DNA of 64,000 bases. Source: Jannaschia rubra. GTDB lineage: Bacteria; Pseudomonadota; Alphaproteobacteria; Rhodobacterales; Rhodobacteraceae. The position numbers were made by a program, and so were the translations under genes. The stretch covers positions 62,001 to 126,000 of the forward strand of contig NZ_CXPG01000017.1 in the NCBI RefSeq assembly GCF_001403735.1, written 5' to 3'. The notes beneath the pieces were generated by a model. It was given only the letters and a program-made list of their open reading frames with translations, had not been told where the DNA came from and ran no database searches. Of this stretch, positions 10,419-18,919 are shown in pieces (positions within the stretch are counted from its first letter, which is position 1; each line of letters starts with the position of its first letter).

Positions 10419-13400
10419 ATGCCGTCTTCAGCTTCGACTATTGGTGCATGGTGGATCAATGACCAGACGCCGGACAATCCTTTCGGCAAAAGCGATGATT
10501 ACGAGGCCTTCATCGACTATACCGGTTCGCTGCGTCGCAGTCTGACGCCGGAAATCGCGGCGGAGCCGCTGAGGATCAACGTCGAGGAGCTGGGCAATCA
10601 TCCCGACTATCAGGCGGCCGCGGTGGGTGCCCTGCAGATGTGGTCCTCCGTTACGCCGTTGGAATTCGAGATCGTCGATGACACGGCCTGGGATCCCGAA
10701 ACCGACTGGATACGGGTGGTAAGCCCCGAACTGGGGGAACCCAGCGATGGCAGCGCGTTTTCGAGTAATCGCTACGTCAGCATCGGCCAGCGGTTCCACG
10801 ACACCGAACCCGATCTCACGGAAATCGGCGGCTACGTGTTCGACTCCTTCGTCCATGAATTCGGGCATGAGTTCGGCCTCAACCATCCCGGTCTTTACAA
10901 CTACAGCGGCCCCGGGGGCGTGCAGATCAACTATCTGAACAACGCAACCTGGATCTACGACCGTCAGCAATACAGCGTCATGTCCTATTTCGACGGCATC
11001 GACGTGGGCGAGGACACGCGGTGGTCGGCATCGACGCCGCTCATGGCCGACATCGAAGCGGTGATCCGCCGCTTCTTTTCGACCGTGGATGAGGACGGGG
11101 TGCGGACCTACGAGACCATCGACTTGATGACGGGAGACAACGTCTATGGCTTCGACAGCACGGAATATGGGTACGAGCTGACCTCCACCGGCCTGCAGCG
11201 GGACATCGGGTTCGTGATCCACGACACCGGGGGTAGCGACACGATCAATTTCTCGGGCTCCACCGCGGGCACGATCCTCGACCTGCGCGCGGGGCAGTTT
11301 TCGAGCGTGAACGGCCATAGCAACAACGTGTCGATCTTTGCCGGGCACAATGCCGACGACACGGAATACTACATCGAAAACGGTATCGGCAGTGCCCATG
11401 ACGATATTCTGATCGGCAACGACGGGGCCAATGTGCTCGACGGGCGGGGTGGCGGTGACCGGATGGCCGGTTACGGCGGCGACGACATCTACTATGTCGA
11501 CTCCATCGACGACATCGTGCGCGAAGAAGCGGACGGTGGAAACGATACCGTCATCGTGCTGTCCGCAGACCTCGACCTAGGCGAGATCGAGAACGTCGAA
11601 AACATCATCTATATCGACCGCACGACGCCGCCGCCTGACGTGATTAGCGAAGGAACCCCGCCCATCGTCGGTGACAATACGCTGACCAGCATCATCATCG
11701 GCGACGACATGAACGAACGGATCGACGGCGGGGCCGGCAGCAACACCATTTTCGGCCGGGGGGGCGACGACCTCATCATCGGCGGCACCGACTCGCTGGC
11801 CAGTCGGGACATCAACAACACGATCGATGTCGCCGACCTGGAAGATCAAACGGAAAGCGACGACGGCGACGACGCGCTCTATGGCGGTGACGGCAACGAC
11901 ACCATCTTCGGCGGACAGGGCAACGACCTGCTCGACGGGGGCGACGGCGACGATGTTCTCTACGGCCAGGACGGCATCGACATCTTCCGGGGCGGCAATG
12001 GCGTCGATACCGCGGACTTCAGTCGTGAAAGCCCGTTCCAGCTTCTCGTCAACCTCGAGACGAACGTCGCCAGCGGCGGAACCGCATCCGGCGACACCTT
12101 CTACAGCATCGAGAACCTGGTCGGCTCCGACGACCGCATCGACCGCTTCATAGGGACGGCGGATGCGAACCACTTCTGGGGTCGGGGAGGCGGCGACGTC
12201 TTCAACGGGCGGGACGGGGACGACATCCTCGACGGTGGCGCGGACGGTGACATCCTCTATGGCGAGGGTGGAAACGACACGATCATCGGCGGCAGCGGCC
12301 AGGATTACCTCGATGGCGGCGACGATATCGACACCGTAGACTATTCCGGCAGCAGTGACGGCGTGACGGTCGATCTCGTGGGCGGCACGGCCAGCGGTGG
12401 CGATGCCGATGGCCCGGTACAGATCGTCGGACGCGGGACCGTCATCCGCAATGACATCCTCGTCGGTTTCGAGAACGTCGTGGGTTCGCGCTTCGACGAT
12501 CGGCTGATCGGGACGGAGGAGTCGAACGAGCTCTACGGTGGCTCCGGAAATGACGTCCTGACCGGCGGCGGCGGAGGCGACCTGCTCGACGGCGGAGCCG
12601 GCAGCGATACCGCCGACTACTCGAATGGCACGGTTGGAATGCTTGCGGACATACGGCGCGGCGATCTTGCCGGCGATACCTATGTCTCGATCGAGAACCT
12701 TGCCGGGACCGGGTTCGATGACGGCCTCAGGGGCGACGGCGCCGCGAACGTGCTGACCGGGCAAGGCGGCGACGACTGGCTCCATGGGGGTGGGGGTGAC
12801 GATATCCTGCTGGGCGATTTCGCCTATCAGGGGGAGCCGCTGCCGCGGCCCGGGCTCGGTACGGGCACGGCCACACTCGGGGAGGATGCCGCGAACAATT
12901 CGATCGCAACGGCCTTCGACATCTCCGACAACTTCTCGCTGGACGAAAATCCGGACATCTTCGACTCGACGACCGTGCTTCACACGACCGTCAACGCGAC
13001 CGGAAACGGCGAGGGCGCGTACTACAGCATCGAGCTGGCGGCGGGCACGTCGATCACCATCGACATCGACGGCATCGCCGACCCCGACGTCCACGACAGC
13101 TATCTCCGGCTTCTCGACAGCGAAGGCAACGTCGTTGCCGAGAACGACGACGGCGGCGGGGATCCCGGATCTGCCACGAACAGGGATTCGAGCATCGCCT
13201 TCGTCGTCGAGGAAACCGGAACCTACTACATCGTGGAGGGCAGCTGGACGCCGGATGCGCCGGGCAGCGGCTGGACGGATGCCGTGCCGGAGGGGTCGAC
13301 CTACGAGATGCACGTCTCGGTCGACTTCCCGCCCGAGCCGGCGGAACCCGGCGAAGCGGGCTCCGACGTCCTGCGGGGTGGGCGCGGCAACGACCTGCTC

Positions 13401-13760
13401 GACGGCGGCCTCGGAGCGGACAAGCTCATCGGCGGGTTCGGAGAGGATTCGTTCCGCTTCTCCACCGCGCTCGAGGCGGACAACATCGACCGGATCACGG
13501 ATTTCGACGTCGACGACGATCTGATCCTGCTCGACAATCTCGTCTTTGGGGCTCTGGGGGACGAAGGTGTCCTTTCGTTCGACGCATTCCATGCATCCCC
13601 GTTCGGTGAGGCTTTCGATGCGAACGACCGCATCATCTATGACACCGGCAGCGGAAGCCTATGCTACGACGAGGATGGCACGGGAGAGATGGAGGCGATC
13701 CAATTCGCGCGCCTGAGCGCAAATCTGGACCTCTCCGCGGACCACTTCATCATCATCTAG
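10419..13760 (+). CDS. RTX protein with serralysin-type (M10) metalloprotease domain
   Basis: A 1113-residue, very acidic secreted protein. Residues 1-260 form a metalloprotease domain: HEFGHEFGLNHP at 146-157 is the metzincin zinc site (HExxHxxGxxH) and SVMSY near residue 188 is the Met-turn. From about 320 there are blocks of calcium-binding RTX nonapeptides (GGxGxDxLx type) separated by linkers with TADYS-like ends. Residues about 810-970 hold a PPC-like beta domain (SYLRLLDSEGNVVAEND, GTYYIVEGSW), then one more RTX block and a C-terminal secretion region. There is no N-terminal signal peptide, as expected for type I secretion. No ABC transporter, membrane-fusion protein or TolC is encoded nearby. 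Likely role: extracellular, calcium-stabilised protease. The upstream ribosome-binding site is weak (GGGAACC). Confidence 0.9.
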   Translation: MPSSASTIGAWWINDQTPDNPFGKSDDYEAFIDYTGSLRRSLTPEIAAEPLRINVEELGNHPDYQAAAVGALQMWSSVTPLEFEIVDDTAWDPETDWIRVVSPELGEPSDGSAFSSNRYVSIGQRFHDTEPDLTEIGGYVFDSFVHEFGHEFGLNHPGLYNYSGPGGVQINYLNNATWIYDRQQYSVMSYFDGIDVGEDTRWSASTPLMADIEAVIRRFFSTVDEDGVRTYETIDLMTGDNVYGFDSTEYGYELTSTGLQRDIGFVIHDTGGSDTINFSGSTAGTILDLRAGQFSSVNGHSNNVSIFAGHNADDTEYYIENGIGSAHDDILIGNDGANVLDGRGGGDRMAGYGGDDIYYVDSIDDIVREEADGGNDTVIVLSADLDLGEIENVENIIYIDRTTPPPDVISEGTPPIVGDNTLTSIIIGDDMNERIDGGAGSNTIFGRGGDDLIIGGTDSLASRDINNTIDVADLEDQTESDDGDDALYGGDGNDTIFGGQGNDLLDGGDGDDVLYGQDGIDIFRGGNGVDTADFSRESPFQLLVNLETNVASGGTASGDTFYSIENLVGSDDRIDRFIGTADANHFWGRGGGDVFNGRDGDDILDGGADGDILYGEGGNDTIIGGSGQDYLDGGDDIDTVDYSGSSDGVTVDLVGGTASGGDADGPVQIVGRGTVIRNDILVGFENVVGSRFDDRLIGTEESNELYGGSGNDVLTGGGGGDLLDGGAGSDTADYSNGTVGMLADIRRGDLAGDTYVSIENLAGTGFDDGLRGDGAANVLTGQGGDDWLHGGGGDDILLGDFAYQGEPLPRPGLGTGTATLGEDAANNSIATAFDISDNFSLDENPDIFDSTTVLHTTVNATGNGEGAYYSIELAAGTSITIDIDGIADPDVHDSYLRLLDSEGNVVAENDDGGGDPGSATNRDSSIAFVVEETGTYYIVEGSWTPDAPGSGWTDAVPEGSTYEMHVSVDFPPEPAEPGEAGSDVLRGGRGNDLLDGGLGADKLIGGFGEDSFRFSTALEADNIDRITDFDVDDDLILLDNLVFGALGDEGVLSFDAFHASPFGEAFDANDRIIYDTGSGSLCYDEDGTGEMEAIQFARLSANLDLSADHFIII
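11387..12820 (+). repeat. RTX nonapeptide repeat blocks (main array)
   Basis: Tandem calcium-binding nonapeptides inside the RTX protease gene, in five groups around 11390-11500, 11700-12015, 12155-12350, 12510-12620 and 12710-12820. Clear units include GGDGNDTIF, GGQGNDLLD and GGDGDDVLY. The DNA repeats (GGCGACGAC-like) follow from the protein repeat. Confidence 0.9.
13359..13460 (+). repeat. RTX nonapeptide block (C-terminal)
   Basis: A short last group, GGRGNDLLD, GGLGADKLI, GGFGEDSFR, separated from the main array by the PPC-like domain and directly followed by the C-terminal secretion region (ITDFDVDDDLILLDN). Confidence 0.88.
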
Positions 13761-13771
13761 AGACGACCGGC

Positions 13772-13794
13772 GGGGGCGTCCCCAGGGCGCCCCC
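13772..13794 (+). terminator. Hairpin after the RTX gene, probable terminator
   Basis: GGGGGCG pairs with CGCCCCC around a 9-base loop, 11 bases after the RTX stop codon, followed by TCCTTCC rather than a true T-run. It is likely a terminator or transcript-end stabiliser; strength is uncertain. Confidence 0.5.
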
Positions 13795-13865
13795 TCCTTC
13801 CACGGCGACCGTCCCTCCGTTGATCGGGAGTTGCCACGGTCCGCGAGAACGAAAGCGAGCCTGAA

Positions 13866-14261
13866 ATGAGGCATGCCACCGGACGCCGGAAGGTGATTAT
13901 GACGCTCGGCGTCATGGCCCTCGCCACGATTCCCGGCAGGGGTGCCACGCAACCGACGGTCGTCCCCGGTAGCGTCGCATTCGAGGGCGGCATGAACATC
14001 CCCGAAGGAGAGATCGAAGTATATTTCGACGATCCGTCCAGTTCCGATCCAGCGGACCCGGATGCCTTGTCCACACGCCTGCGCAGCGACGGCAACGCGA
14101 AGGCCATCGAATTCCTGCTGACCGTCGACACCGATGTGTCGGGTGTCAGGGAAGTCGTCGCGCGCCTGGAACGCAATGACGGCTGGCTGATCGCCCGAGG
14201 AAGCACCGTGTTCGAGTTGGGCGCACCCGTCCGGATCATGCTCCATACCGTCATGTATTGA
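13866..14261 (+). CDS. Small exported YscW/YbaY-like protein
   Basis: A 131-residue protein with a basic start (RHATGRRK) and hydrophobic segment VIMTLGVMALATIPG that should act as a signal peptide; no lipobox cysteine is visible. The mature part begins VPGSVAFEGGMNIPEGEIEVYF and ends ELGAPVRIMLHTVMY. The layout (GSV-F at start, IP-G-x-x-x-V-F, then DG-L-x-x-x-T/S near the end) resembles the YscW/YbaY beta-sandwich domain of small envelope proteins, some of which act as pilotins. It follows the RTX gene after a hairpin, on the same strand, so a link with export of that protein is possible but unproven. The family assignment is tentative. Confidence 0.6.
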   Translation: MRHATGRRKVIMTLGVMALATIPGRGATQPTVVPGSVAFEGGMNIPEGEIEVYFDDPSSSDPADPDALSTRLRSDGNAKAIEFLLTVDTDVSGVREVVARLERNDGWLIARGSTVFELGAPVRIMLHTVMY

Positions 14262-14365
14262 CGAGAGGTTCCGCGGGGAGCTGCGTGTCCTGGCGCGGGG
14301 AACTGTGATCGAGGAGTAGAGCAGGGTTGCCCCTTGCGCGGACGCTGCCGCAAAATGACGCTTCC

Positions 14366-15049
14366 TCAGGCCTCACTCAGCCCTTTTTCGGCAAGCTTGG
14401 CCCGGGCCTTGCGACCGACCAGCACGGTCACGGCCAGCGTGGCCGCGATGCCAACGGCGAAGAAGACCCACCGTAGCGGCCCTCCGTCGCCACCGCCCGC
14501 TCCAAGAGACGCGATCCAGACATAGAGCAGCGTGCCCGGCATGATGCCGAAGAAGGTGGCCAGCAGATAGGGCCAGAACGCGACCCGCGTGGCGCCCAGC
14601 GCCCAGTTCTGCAGCGAGAAGGGGATCGCGGGCGACAGGCGCAGCAGACCGACCACCTTCCACCCGTCGTCGGCGATGGCACCGTCGATGGCGCGCAGGC
14701 GGTCGTTGCGGTCGATCCGGTCGGCCACGCGATCGCGTACCAGATAGCGCCCCGCGAGGAACGAAATCCCCGCCCCGAGCGTGGCGCCGACCAGCACCAG
14801 CGGAAAGGCCCACAGGCCGAAGGCGAGGCCCCCCGCGATGGTCAGCAGCGACCCCGGTACGAGGCAAAGCGTCGCCACAGCGTAGATGACGATGAAGGCG
14901 ACCCAGCCCGCCGCGCCCAGCCCGCCGAGCCAGCGTCGGAACGCCTCGGCCCAGTCCTGCACCGGAAGCAACGCATAGGCCGCGATCAGTGCGACGATGG
15001 CCGCAGCGATCAGGGCCCAGCGGATCAAGTCGGGCCGGGTCTCGGTCAT
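14366..15049 (-). CDS. VTT-domain membrane protein (TVP38/DedA-like) 1
   Basis: A 227-residue inner-membrane protein. It begins MTETRPDLIRWALIAAAIVALIA and is preceded by a perfect ribosome-binding site (AGGAGCC, 4 bases from the ATG). Segments LVPGSLLTIAGGLAFGLWAF and the later GLLRLSPAIPFSLQNWALG with FWPYLLATFFGIMPG are hallmarks of the VTT (SNARE-associated/TVP38) family: two half-membrane re-entrant loops with conserved proline and arginine. Five or six membrane segments can be counted, and the C-terminus is basic. Members are thought to act in lipid scrambling or envelope homeostasis; the substrate here is unknown. It is one of a tandem pair with the next gene, 55 bases apart. Confidence 0.85.
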   Translation of the reverse strand: MTETRPDLIRWALIAAAIVALIAAYALLPVQDWAEAFRRWLGGLGAAGWVAFIVIYAVATLCLVPGSLLTIAGGLAFGLWAFPLVLVGATLGAGISFLAGRYLVRDRVADRIDRNDRLRAIDGAIADDGWKVVGLLRLSPAIPFSLQNWALGATRVAFWPYLLATFFGIMPGTLLYVWIASLGAGGGDGGPLRWVFFAVGIAATLAVTVLVGRKARAKLAEKGLSEA

Positions 15050-15104
15050 CGAAGGCTCCTGCGCGGGTCGGGCCAGCAAACCCGACAGGACGCCATTCGC
15101 GGAA

Positions 15105-15815
15105 TCACTTGTCCGTGACCGCAGCGCCATGAAACCCCGCGCGGCGCAATTCGGTCGTGGCAAAACGCGCGAGCCAGAGAACGAGAAGGCCGAATCCCAA
15201 CAGCCCGAACCCGGCGAGCGCAAGCTGCACCCGGCTGGTGCCGACTGTGGCGAGGCCACCCATCTCGCCGATCCAGACCATGGCCAGCGTGCCCGGTGCG
15301 AGACCCAGCGTCGAGGCCACGACATAGGGAGCAAGGCGTACCGACGTGAGCCCCAAAAGCCAGTTCTGCGCGGTGAACGGCAGGATCGGCGTCAGCCGCA
15401 GCAGCCCAACGAAGACCATCGCGTTCTGACCGATGGCCCGATCGGCGGCGTGCATCCGGGGCCCCGCCATCCGCCGCATCATCGGGTCGCGCAGCCAGTA
15501 GCGGCCGACCAGATAGGGCGGCACGGCGCCGAGGATGCTGCCCAGCATCGACAGCGGAAAGCCCCACCAGCCGAAAGCCAGACCACCGACGACCGACATG
15601 GCCGCCGCGGGCAGCGGAAGGATCACCACGACGACATAGGCGACAAGAAACACCACCACGCCCAGCGGCCCGTGCGAGTCGACCCAGTCGCGCAGCATCG
15701 GCACCCAATCGCCCCATGGCAGAAGCCACATGGCGAATGCGATGGCCACCAGCAGCAGGGGCCAGAGCCACAGGTGCCAAGTCCTGATCGAGTCGGGGGG
15801 TGCAGTGGATGTCAT
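15105..15815 (-). CDS. VTT-domain membrane protein (TVP38/DedA-like) 2
   Basis: A 236-residue paralogue of the neighbouring gene, sharing the same layout: LPLPAAAMSVVGGLAFGWWGF, then FVGLLRLTPILPFTAQNWLLG and LAPYVVASTLGLAPGTLAMVW. The two are alike across the whole VTT core, so they probably arose by duplication. They are on the same strand with this one upstream and should be co-transcribed. The start is uncertain: I use the ATG at 15815, but a GTG at 15827 in the same frame would add four residues and both ribosome-binding sites are weak. The C-terminus is soluble and short. It is predicted to sit in the inner membrane with a lipid-related role. Confidence 0.83.
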   Translation of the reverse strand: MTSTAPPDSIRTWHLWLWPLLLVAIAFAMWLLPWGDWVPMLRDWVDSHGPLGVVVFLVAYVVVVILPLPAAAMSVVGGLAFGWWGFPLSMLGSILGAVPPYLVGRYWLRDPMMRRMAGPRMHAADRAIGQNAMVFVGLLRLTPILPFTAQNWLLGLTSVRLAPYVVASTLGLAPGTLAMVWIGEMGGLATVGTSRVQLALAGFGLLGFGLLVLWLARFATTELRRAGFHGAAVTDK

Positions 15816-15889
15816 ACCCGGCGTCACCTAGTGTGAGGCACGGGGGGGCCGCAAGAGTGCACGACATCGTAACCAGGTGAACGTGACAA

Positions 15890-16390
15890 TCAGGCGCGCA
15901 CCGGCATCCAGGCCAGCAGGGCATCCGGGTCGGGCGGCAGCGCGACCGCCGCGTCGCCCGTGAAATCGCGCAGCGCATCGAGGTTGATGCCATTGACGCC
16001 GAGCAGCACGTCGGCACCGCTTTCCAGCGCGGCCGCGATGACCGGGCGGAAGCCGCGGCCCGCCGCTTCCTGCTTGCCGAACTTGTTGACGATCAGCAGG
16101 TCCACCCCGTCTGCCAGCCGCGCCTGAGTCGCGGCGACGGCGGTCTCCAGCCCTTCGGCATCCAGACGGCAGCCCCGCGCTTCGCGGCCGAGAGACTGGC
16201 TGATGCGAATGACGGGCCCATCGGGCAGGACGACCGCATCCATGTCGCACCGCGCGCAGCCGGGTCGATCGCTGTTGACCTGAACGATGCCCGCGACCCG
16301 CAGGCCCCGCGCGATGGCGGCCTGGGCCAGATCGTGGAGCAGGGGGTCGAGCTCTCCGCGCCCCTCGGTCATGGTATAGGCGATACGCAT
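15890..16390 (-). CDS. DUF2478 protein (nucleotide-binding-like)
   Basis: A 166-residue cytoplasmic protein. It begins MRIAYTMTEGRGELDPLLHD, has a cysteine pair in DRPGCARCDM, then DGVDLLIVNKFGKQEAAGRGFRP and ends in a short segment with DALLAWMP. The LIVNKFGKQEA-GRGFR stretch is characteristic of DUF2478 proteins, which are often encoded with molybdate transport or molybdoenzyme genes and resemble NTPases of the THEP1 type. Here it is instead divergent from the 5-oxoprolinase operon, with 71 bases between the two starts, and no molybdenum gene is in view. The family call is good; the biochemical role is unknown. Confidence 0.8.
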   Translation of the reverse strand: MRIAYTMTEGRGELDPLLHDLAQAAIARGLRVAGIVQVNSDRPGCARCDMDAVVLPDGPVIRISQSLGREARGCRLDAEGLETAVAATQARLADGVDLLIVNKFGKQEAAGRGFRPVIAAALESGADVLLGVNGINLDALRDFTGDAAVALPPDPDALLAWMPVRA

Positions 16391-16461
16391 GCCGCTTCGT
16401 TCCACGGCGCCGGGCGGCGTGCAAGCCTTGACGCGGCGGGGGCTGCGCGCGACGCAGGGAC

Positions 16462-17190
16462 ATGGACGAGACCTTCCCCCGGATCGAGCCGCTGGGCGAA
16501 GCCGCGCTGCTGGTGCGGTTCGCGCCGCGTCTGGACGATGCGGCCAACCGCACTTGCCTCGCCTTCCGCGCCTCGCTGGAGGAGAACCGCCCGGAGGGTG
16601 TTGTCGAGACGGCCTCGTCGCTGGGTTCGGTCCTCGTACGGTACGAAGGCGATGGGGGCAATCTGGACGATCTGCTGCGCGAAAGGCTGGCCGCCTGTGA
16701 CTGGGCGCGCGTCGCGTTGCCGCCGCGACGCTTCTGGCGCATTCCCTGCAGCTATGGCGGCGACGACGGCCCCCAGCTGACCGAGGCCGCAGCGATGGCC
16801 GGGGTGTCAGAGGCAGAGGCCGTGGAGGCGCTGTCCTCGGCACGGGTGCGGGTGCTGGCCCTGGGGTTCGCGCCGGGGATGCCATATCTGGGCATCTTGC
16901 CTGACGTGTGGGACTTGCCGCGCCAGTCGGGGCTGACACCGAAGGTGCCGGAGGGCGCGCTGGTGGTTGCGGTGCGCCAGCTTGTACTGTTCGGGACCGC
17001 GGCGCCGACGGGCTGGCGGCAGGTGGGGCGCACAATGTTCGGCTGCTTCGACCCTTCGCGCGCGCGGCCCGTCGCGCTCTCGCCCGGCGACGAGGTGGTA
17101 TTCGAGGCAGTCACCTCCGCTGAAATGCAAGACCGCGCAGCGGCGGATGCGGACCGCCACGGCGGCGCGACGGTCGAGGATCTGACGTGA
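16462..17190 (+). CDS. pxpB: 5-oxoprolinase subunit PxpB
   Basis: A 242-residue protein of the KipI/PxpB family, one of three subunits of the ATP-dependent bacterial 5-oxoprolinase that opens pyroglutamate to glutamate. It starts with IEPLGEAALLVRF, a family N-terminal motif, and the C-terminal cyclophilin-like half has LGFAPGMPYLG, then PRQSGLTPKVPEGALVVAV and PTGWRQVGRT, all strongly conserved. It is the first gene of pxpB-pxpC-pxpA, with the GTG of pxpC inside its stop (GTGA). An alternative name from Bacillus is kipI, but the complete pxpBCA set argues for metabolism of oxoproline instead of sporulation control. Confidence 0.92.
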   Translation: MDETFPRIEPLGEAALLVRFAPRLDDAANRTCLAFRASLEENRPEGVVETASSLGSVLVRYEGDGGNLDDLLRERLAACDWARVALPPRRFWRIPCSYGGDDGPQLTEAAAMAGVSEAEAVEALSSARVRVLALGFAPGMPYLGILPDVWDLPRQSGLTPKVPEGALVVAVRQLVLFGTAAPTGWRQVGRTMFGCFDPSRARPVALSPGDEVVFEAVTSAEMQDRAAADADRHGGATVEDLT

Positions 17191-18155
17191 TCGAGGTTCT
17201 GGCCTGCGGTCCGCTTGTCACGGTGCAGGATGGCGGCCGGCCCGGCTGGTTGGCCGATGGGCTGGCAGAGGGCGGTGCGGCCGACCGGCGCGCGTTGGAG
17301 GAAGCGCGCGCCCTGCTGGGCCATGCGGGCGCGGGAATCGAGACACCGGGCGCGCCGTTGCGCCTCAAGCTGCACGTGAACACGACCGTCGCGCTGACCG
17401 GGGCGCCGATGCGAGCCGCGGCGGACGGGCGCGCGCTGGCATGGAACGCCTGCCACCCGCTTCCGACCGGTACGGTGCTGGACCTGCGGCCGACCGGAGA
17501 GGGCGTCTATTCCTACGTCCATGTCGGTGGCGGACTGACGATGCCGGAGGTGCTGGGCAGTCGGTCCGCGCATCTGATCGCGGGGATCGGAGAGCCGCTT
17601 GCGCCGGGGGACAGTCTGCCCTGCGCAGCCTTCGCCGGCGCCGCGCGGCGTGTCGCGGCCGCGGACCGAATGGGCGGCGGGCTGCTGCGACTGCTTCCTA
17701 CGCCACAGACGCGCATGTTTTCGCGCGACGCGATTGAGCGGTTCGAGAACGCCATGTTCCGCCGCGACGCGCGTGGCAACCGGCAAGGCGTGCGTTTGAC
17801 GAGCGACGGGCAGGAGTTCGCAACGGAGGGGCAGTTAGGCCTGCTGTCCGATTTCATCCTGCCTGGAGATGTGCAGATGACGGGTGACGGCGTTCCCTAT
17901 ATCCTGGGGCCCGAATGCCAGACGACGGGGGGGTATCCGCGGATCGGGTCGGTGATCGCAGCCGATTTGCCGCGCGCATTGCAGGCAGTGCCGGGCGCGA
18001 AGGTGCGGTTCCGCTTCGTCACGCTGGCGGAGGCGCAGGCGGCAAGGCCCGGCCAGCCGACGGTCGAGCCGCTGACGCGCGATCCGGCGGAGGTGCCGGA
18101 CCTTCTGTCGCTGCAACTGGTGGGTGGGGTCGTTTCGGCACGGGAGGACGGATGA
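17187..18155 (+). CDS. pxpC: 5-oxoprolinase subunit PxpC
   Basis: A 322-residue KipA/PxpC-family (biotin-dependent carboxyltransferase-like) protein. It begins with GTG, overlapping pxpB by 4 bases. Conserved segments: VLACGPLVTVQDGGRPGW near the start, RPTGEGVYSYVHVGGG in the middle, FILPGDVQMTGDGVPYILGPECQTTGGYP split over residues 224-254, and RFRFVTLAEAQ near the end. It forms the PxpBC complex that acts with PxpA to hydrolyse 5-oxoproline at the cost of ATP. Codon use and GC content match the neighbours, and nothing is truncated. Confidence 0.92.
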   Translation: MIEVLACGPLVTVQDGGRPGWLADGLAEGGAADRRALEEARALLGHAGAGIETPGAPLRLKLHVNTTVALTGAPMRAAADGRALAWNACHPLPTGTVLDLRPTGEGVYSYVHVGGGLTMPEVLGSRSAHLIAGIGEPLAPGDSLPCAAFAGAARRVAAADRMGGGLLRLLPTPQTRMFSRDAIERFENAMFRRDARGNRQGVRLTSDGQEFATEGQLGLLSDFILPGDVQMTGDGVPYILGPECQTTGGYPRIGSVIAADLPRALQAVPGAKVRFRFVTLAEAQAARPGQPTVEPLTRDPAEVPDLLSLQLVGGVVSAREDG

Positions 18156-18919
18156 AGGTCGATTTGAACGCGGACATGGGCGAAGGCTTCGGCGACTGGA
18201 CGATGGGAGACGACGCTGCGTTGCTCGACGTCGTCACCTCGGCCAACGTGGCCTGCGGCGCCCACGCCGGCGACTGGGACGTGATGGCGCGGACCATGGC
18301 GATGGCGCGTGACCGAGCCGTGGGCATCGGCGCGCATCCGGGCTTTCCCGACCTTCAGGGGTTCGGACGCCGCCGCATGAACTTCGCTCTGGAAAGCATT
18401 GAAAATCTTGTGATCTGGCAATTAGGAGCCGCGCGTGGAATGGCAGCATCGTTGGGCGCTGAGGTGCGACATTTCAAACTGCACGGCGCGCTGTCCAACA
18501 TGGCGTCGGAAGATGGAGAGCTTGCGCGCGCGGCCTATGGTGCGGCGCTGCGGGTCGACCCGGAGGTCATCCTGCTGGTCCTGGCCGGAACGGCGCAGGA
18601 GGCGGTCGCGCGCGATCTGCGCGCGCGATGGGCGGGCGAGATATTCGCCGACCGGGGGTATGCAGACGACGCGACGCTCGTGCCGCGCGGCCAGCCCGGT
18701 GCCATGATCCACGACCCGGAGGAAGCGGCTGCGCGCATGGTCCGTTTCGTGCGCGAGGGGGCGATCCTGTCGAACGGCGGGCGGCGCATTCCGGCGGCCT
18801 GCGATTCGATTTGCCTGCATGGTGATGGACCGGAGGCAGCGGCGATCGGCCGCGCAGTGCGCACGGCGCTGGAAGCGGACGGCGTGTCGCTGGCGCCCAT
18901 GGAGGGGCGGCGGGGCTAG
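18152..18919 (+). CDS. pxpA: 5-oxoprolinase subunit PxpA (LamB/YcsF family)
   Basis: A 255-residue protein of the LamB/YcsF family. It begins MKVDLNADMGEGFGDWTMGD, with SANVACGAHAGD and GIGAHPGFPDLQGFGRR following, all diagnostic; VRHFKLHGALSN and ICLHGDGPEA supply the other conserved histidines of the metal-dependent deacetylase-like fold. With PxpB and PxpC it forms the ATP-dependent 5-oxoprolinase. The ATG overlaps the pxpC stop by 4 bases and has GGGAGGA ahead of it. An upstream in-frame start falls within pxpC. The stop TAG overlaps the stop of the convergent SseB-like gene. Confidence 0.93.
   Translation: MKVDLNADMGEGFGDWTMGDDAALLDVVTSANVACGAHAGDWDVMARTMAMARDRAVGIGAHPGFPDLQGFGRRRMNFALESIENLVIWQLGAARGMAASLGAEVRHFKLHGALSNMASEDGELARAAYGAALRVDPEVILLVLAGTAQEAVARDLRARWAGEIFADRGYADDATLVPRGQPGAMIHDPEEAAARMVRFVREGAILSNGGRRIPAACDSICLHGDGPEAAAIGRAVRTALEADGVSLAPMEGRRG

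Noticed and set aside
11387..12820. Regular short repeats that could suggest a CRISPR array or minisatellite
   Set aside because: Period and sequence follow the RTX nonapeptide code; there are no unique spacers and the frame is fully open.
11577..13592. A 671-codon minus-strand open frame opposite the RTX gene
   Set aside because: It mirrors the RTX repeats (rich in Val, Asp and Ala in a repeated pattern) and has no ribosome-binding site or recognisable domain.
16462..17190. Sporulation kinase inhibitor KipI
   Set aside because: The complete pxpB-pxpC-pxpA operon and the Gram-negative context point to 5-oxoprolinase.
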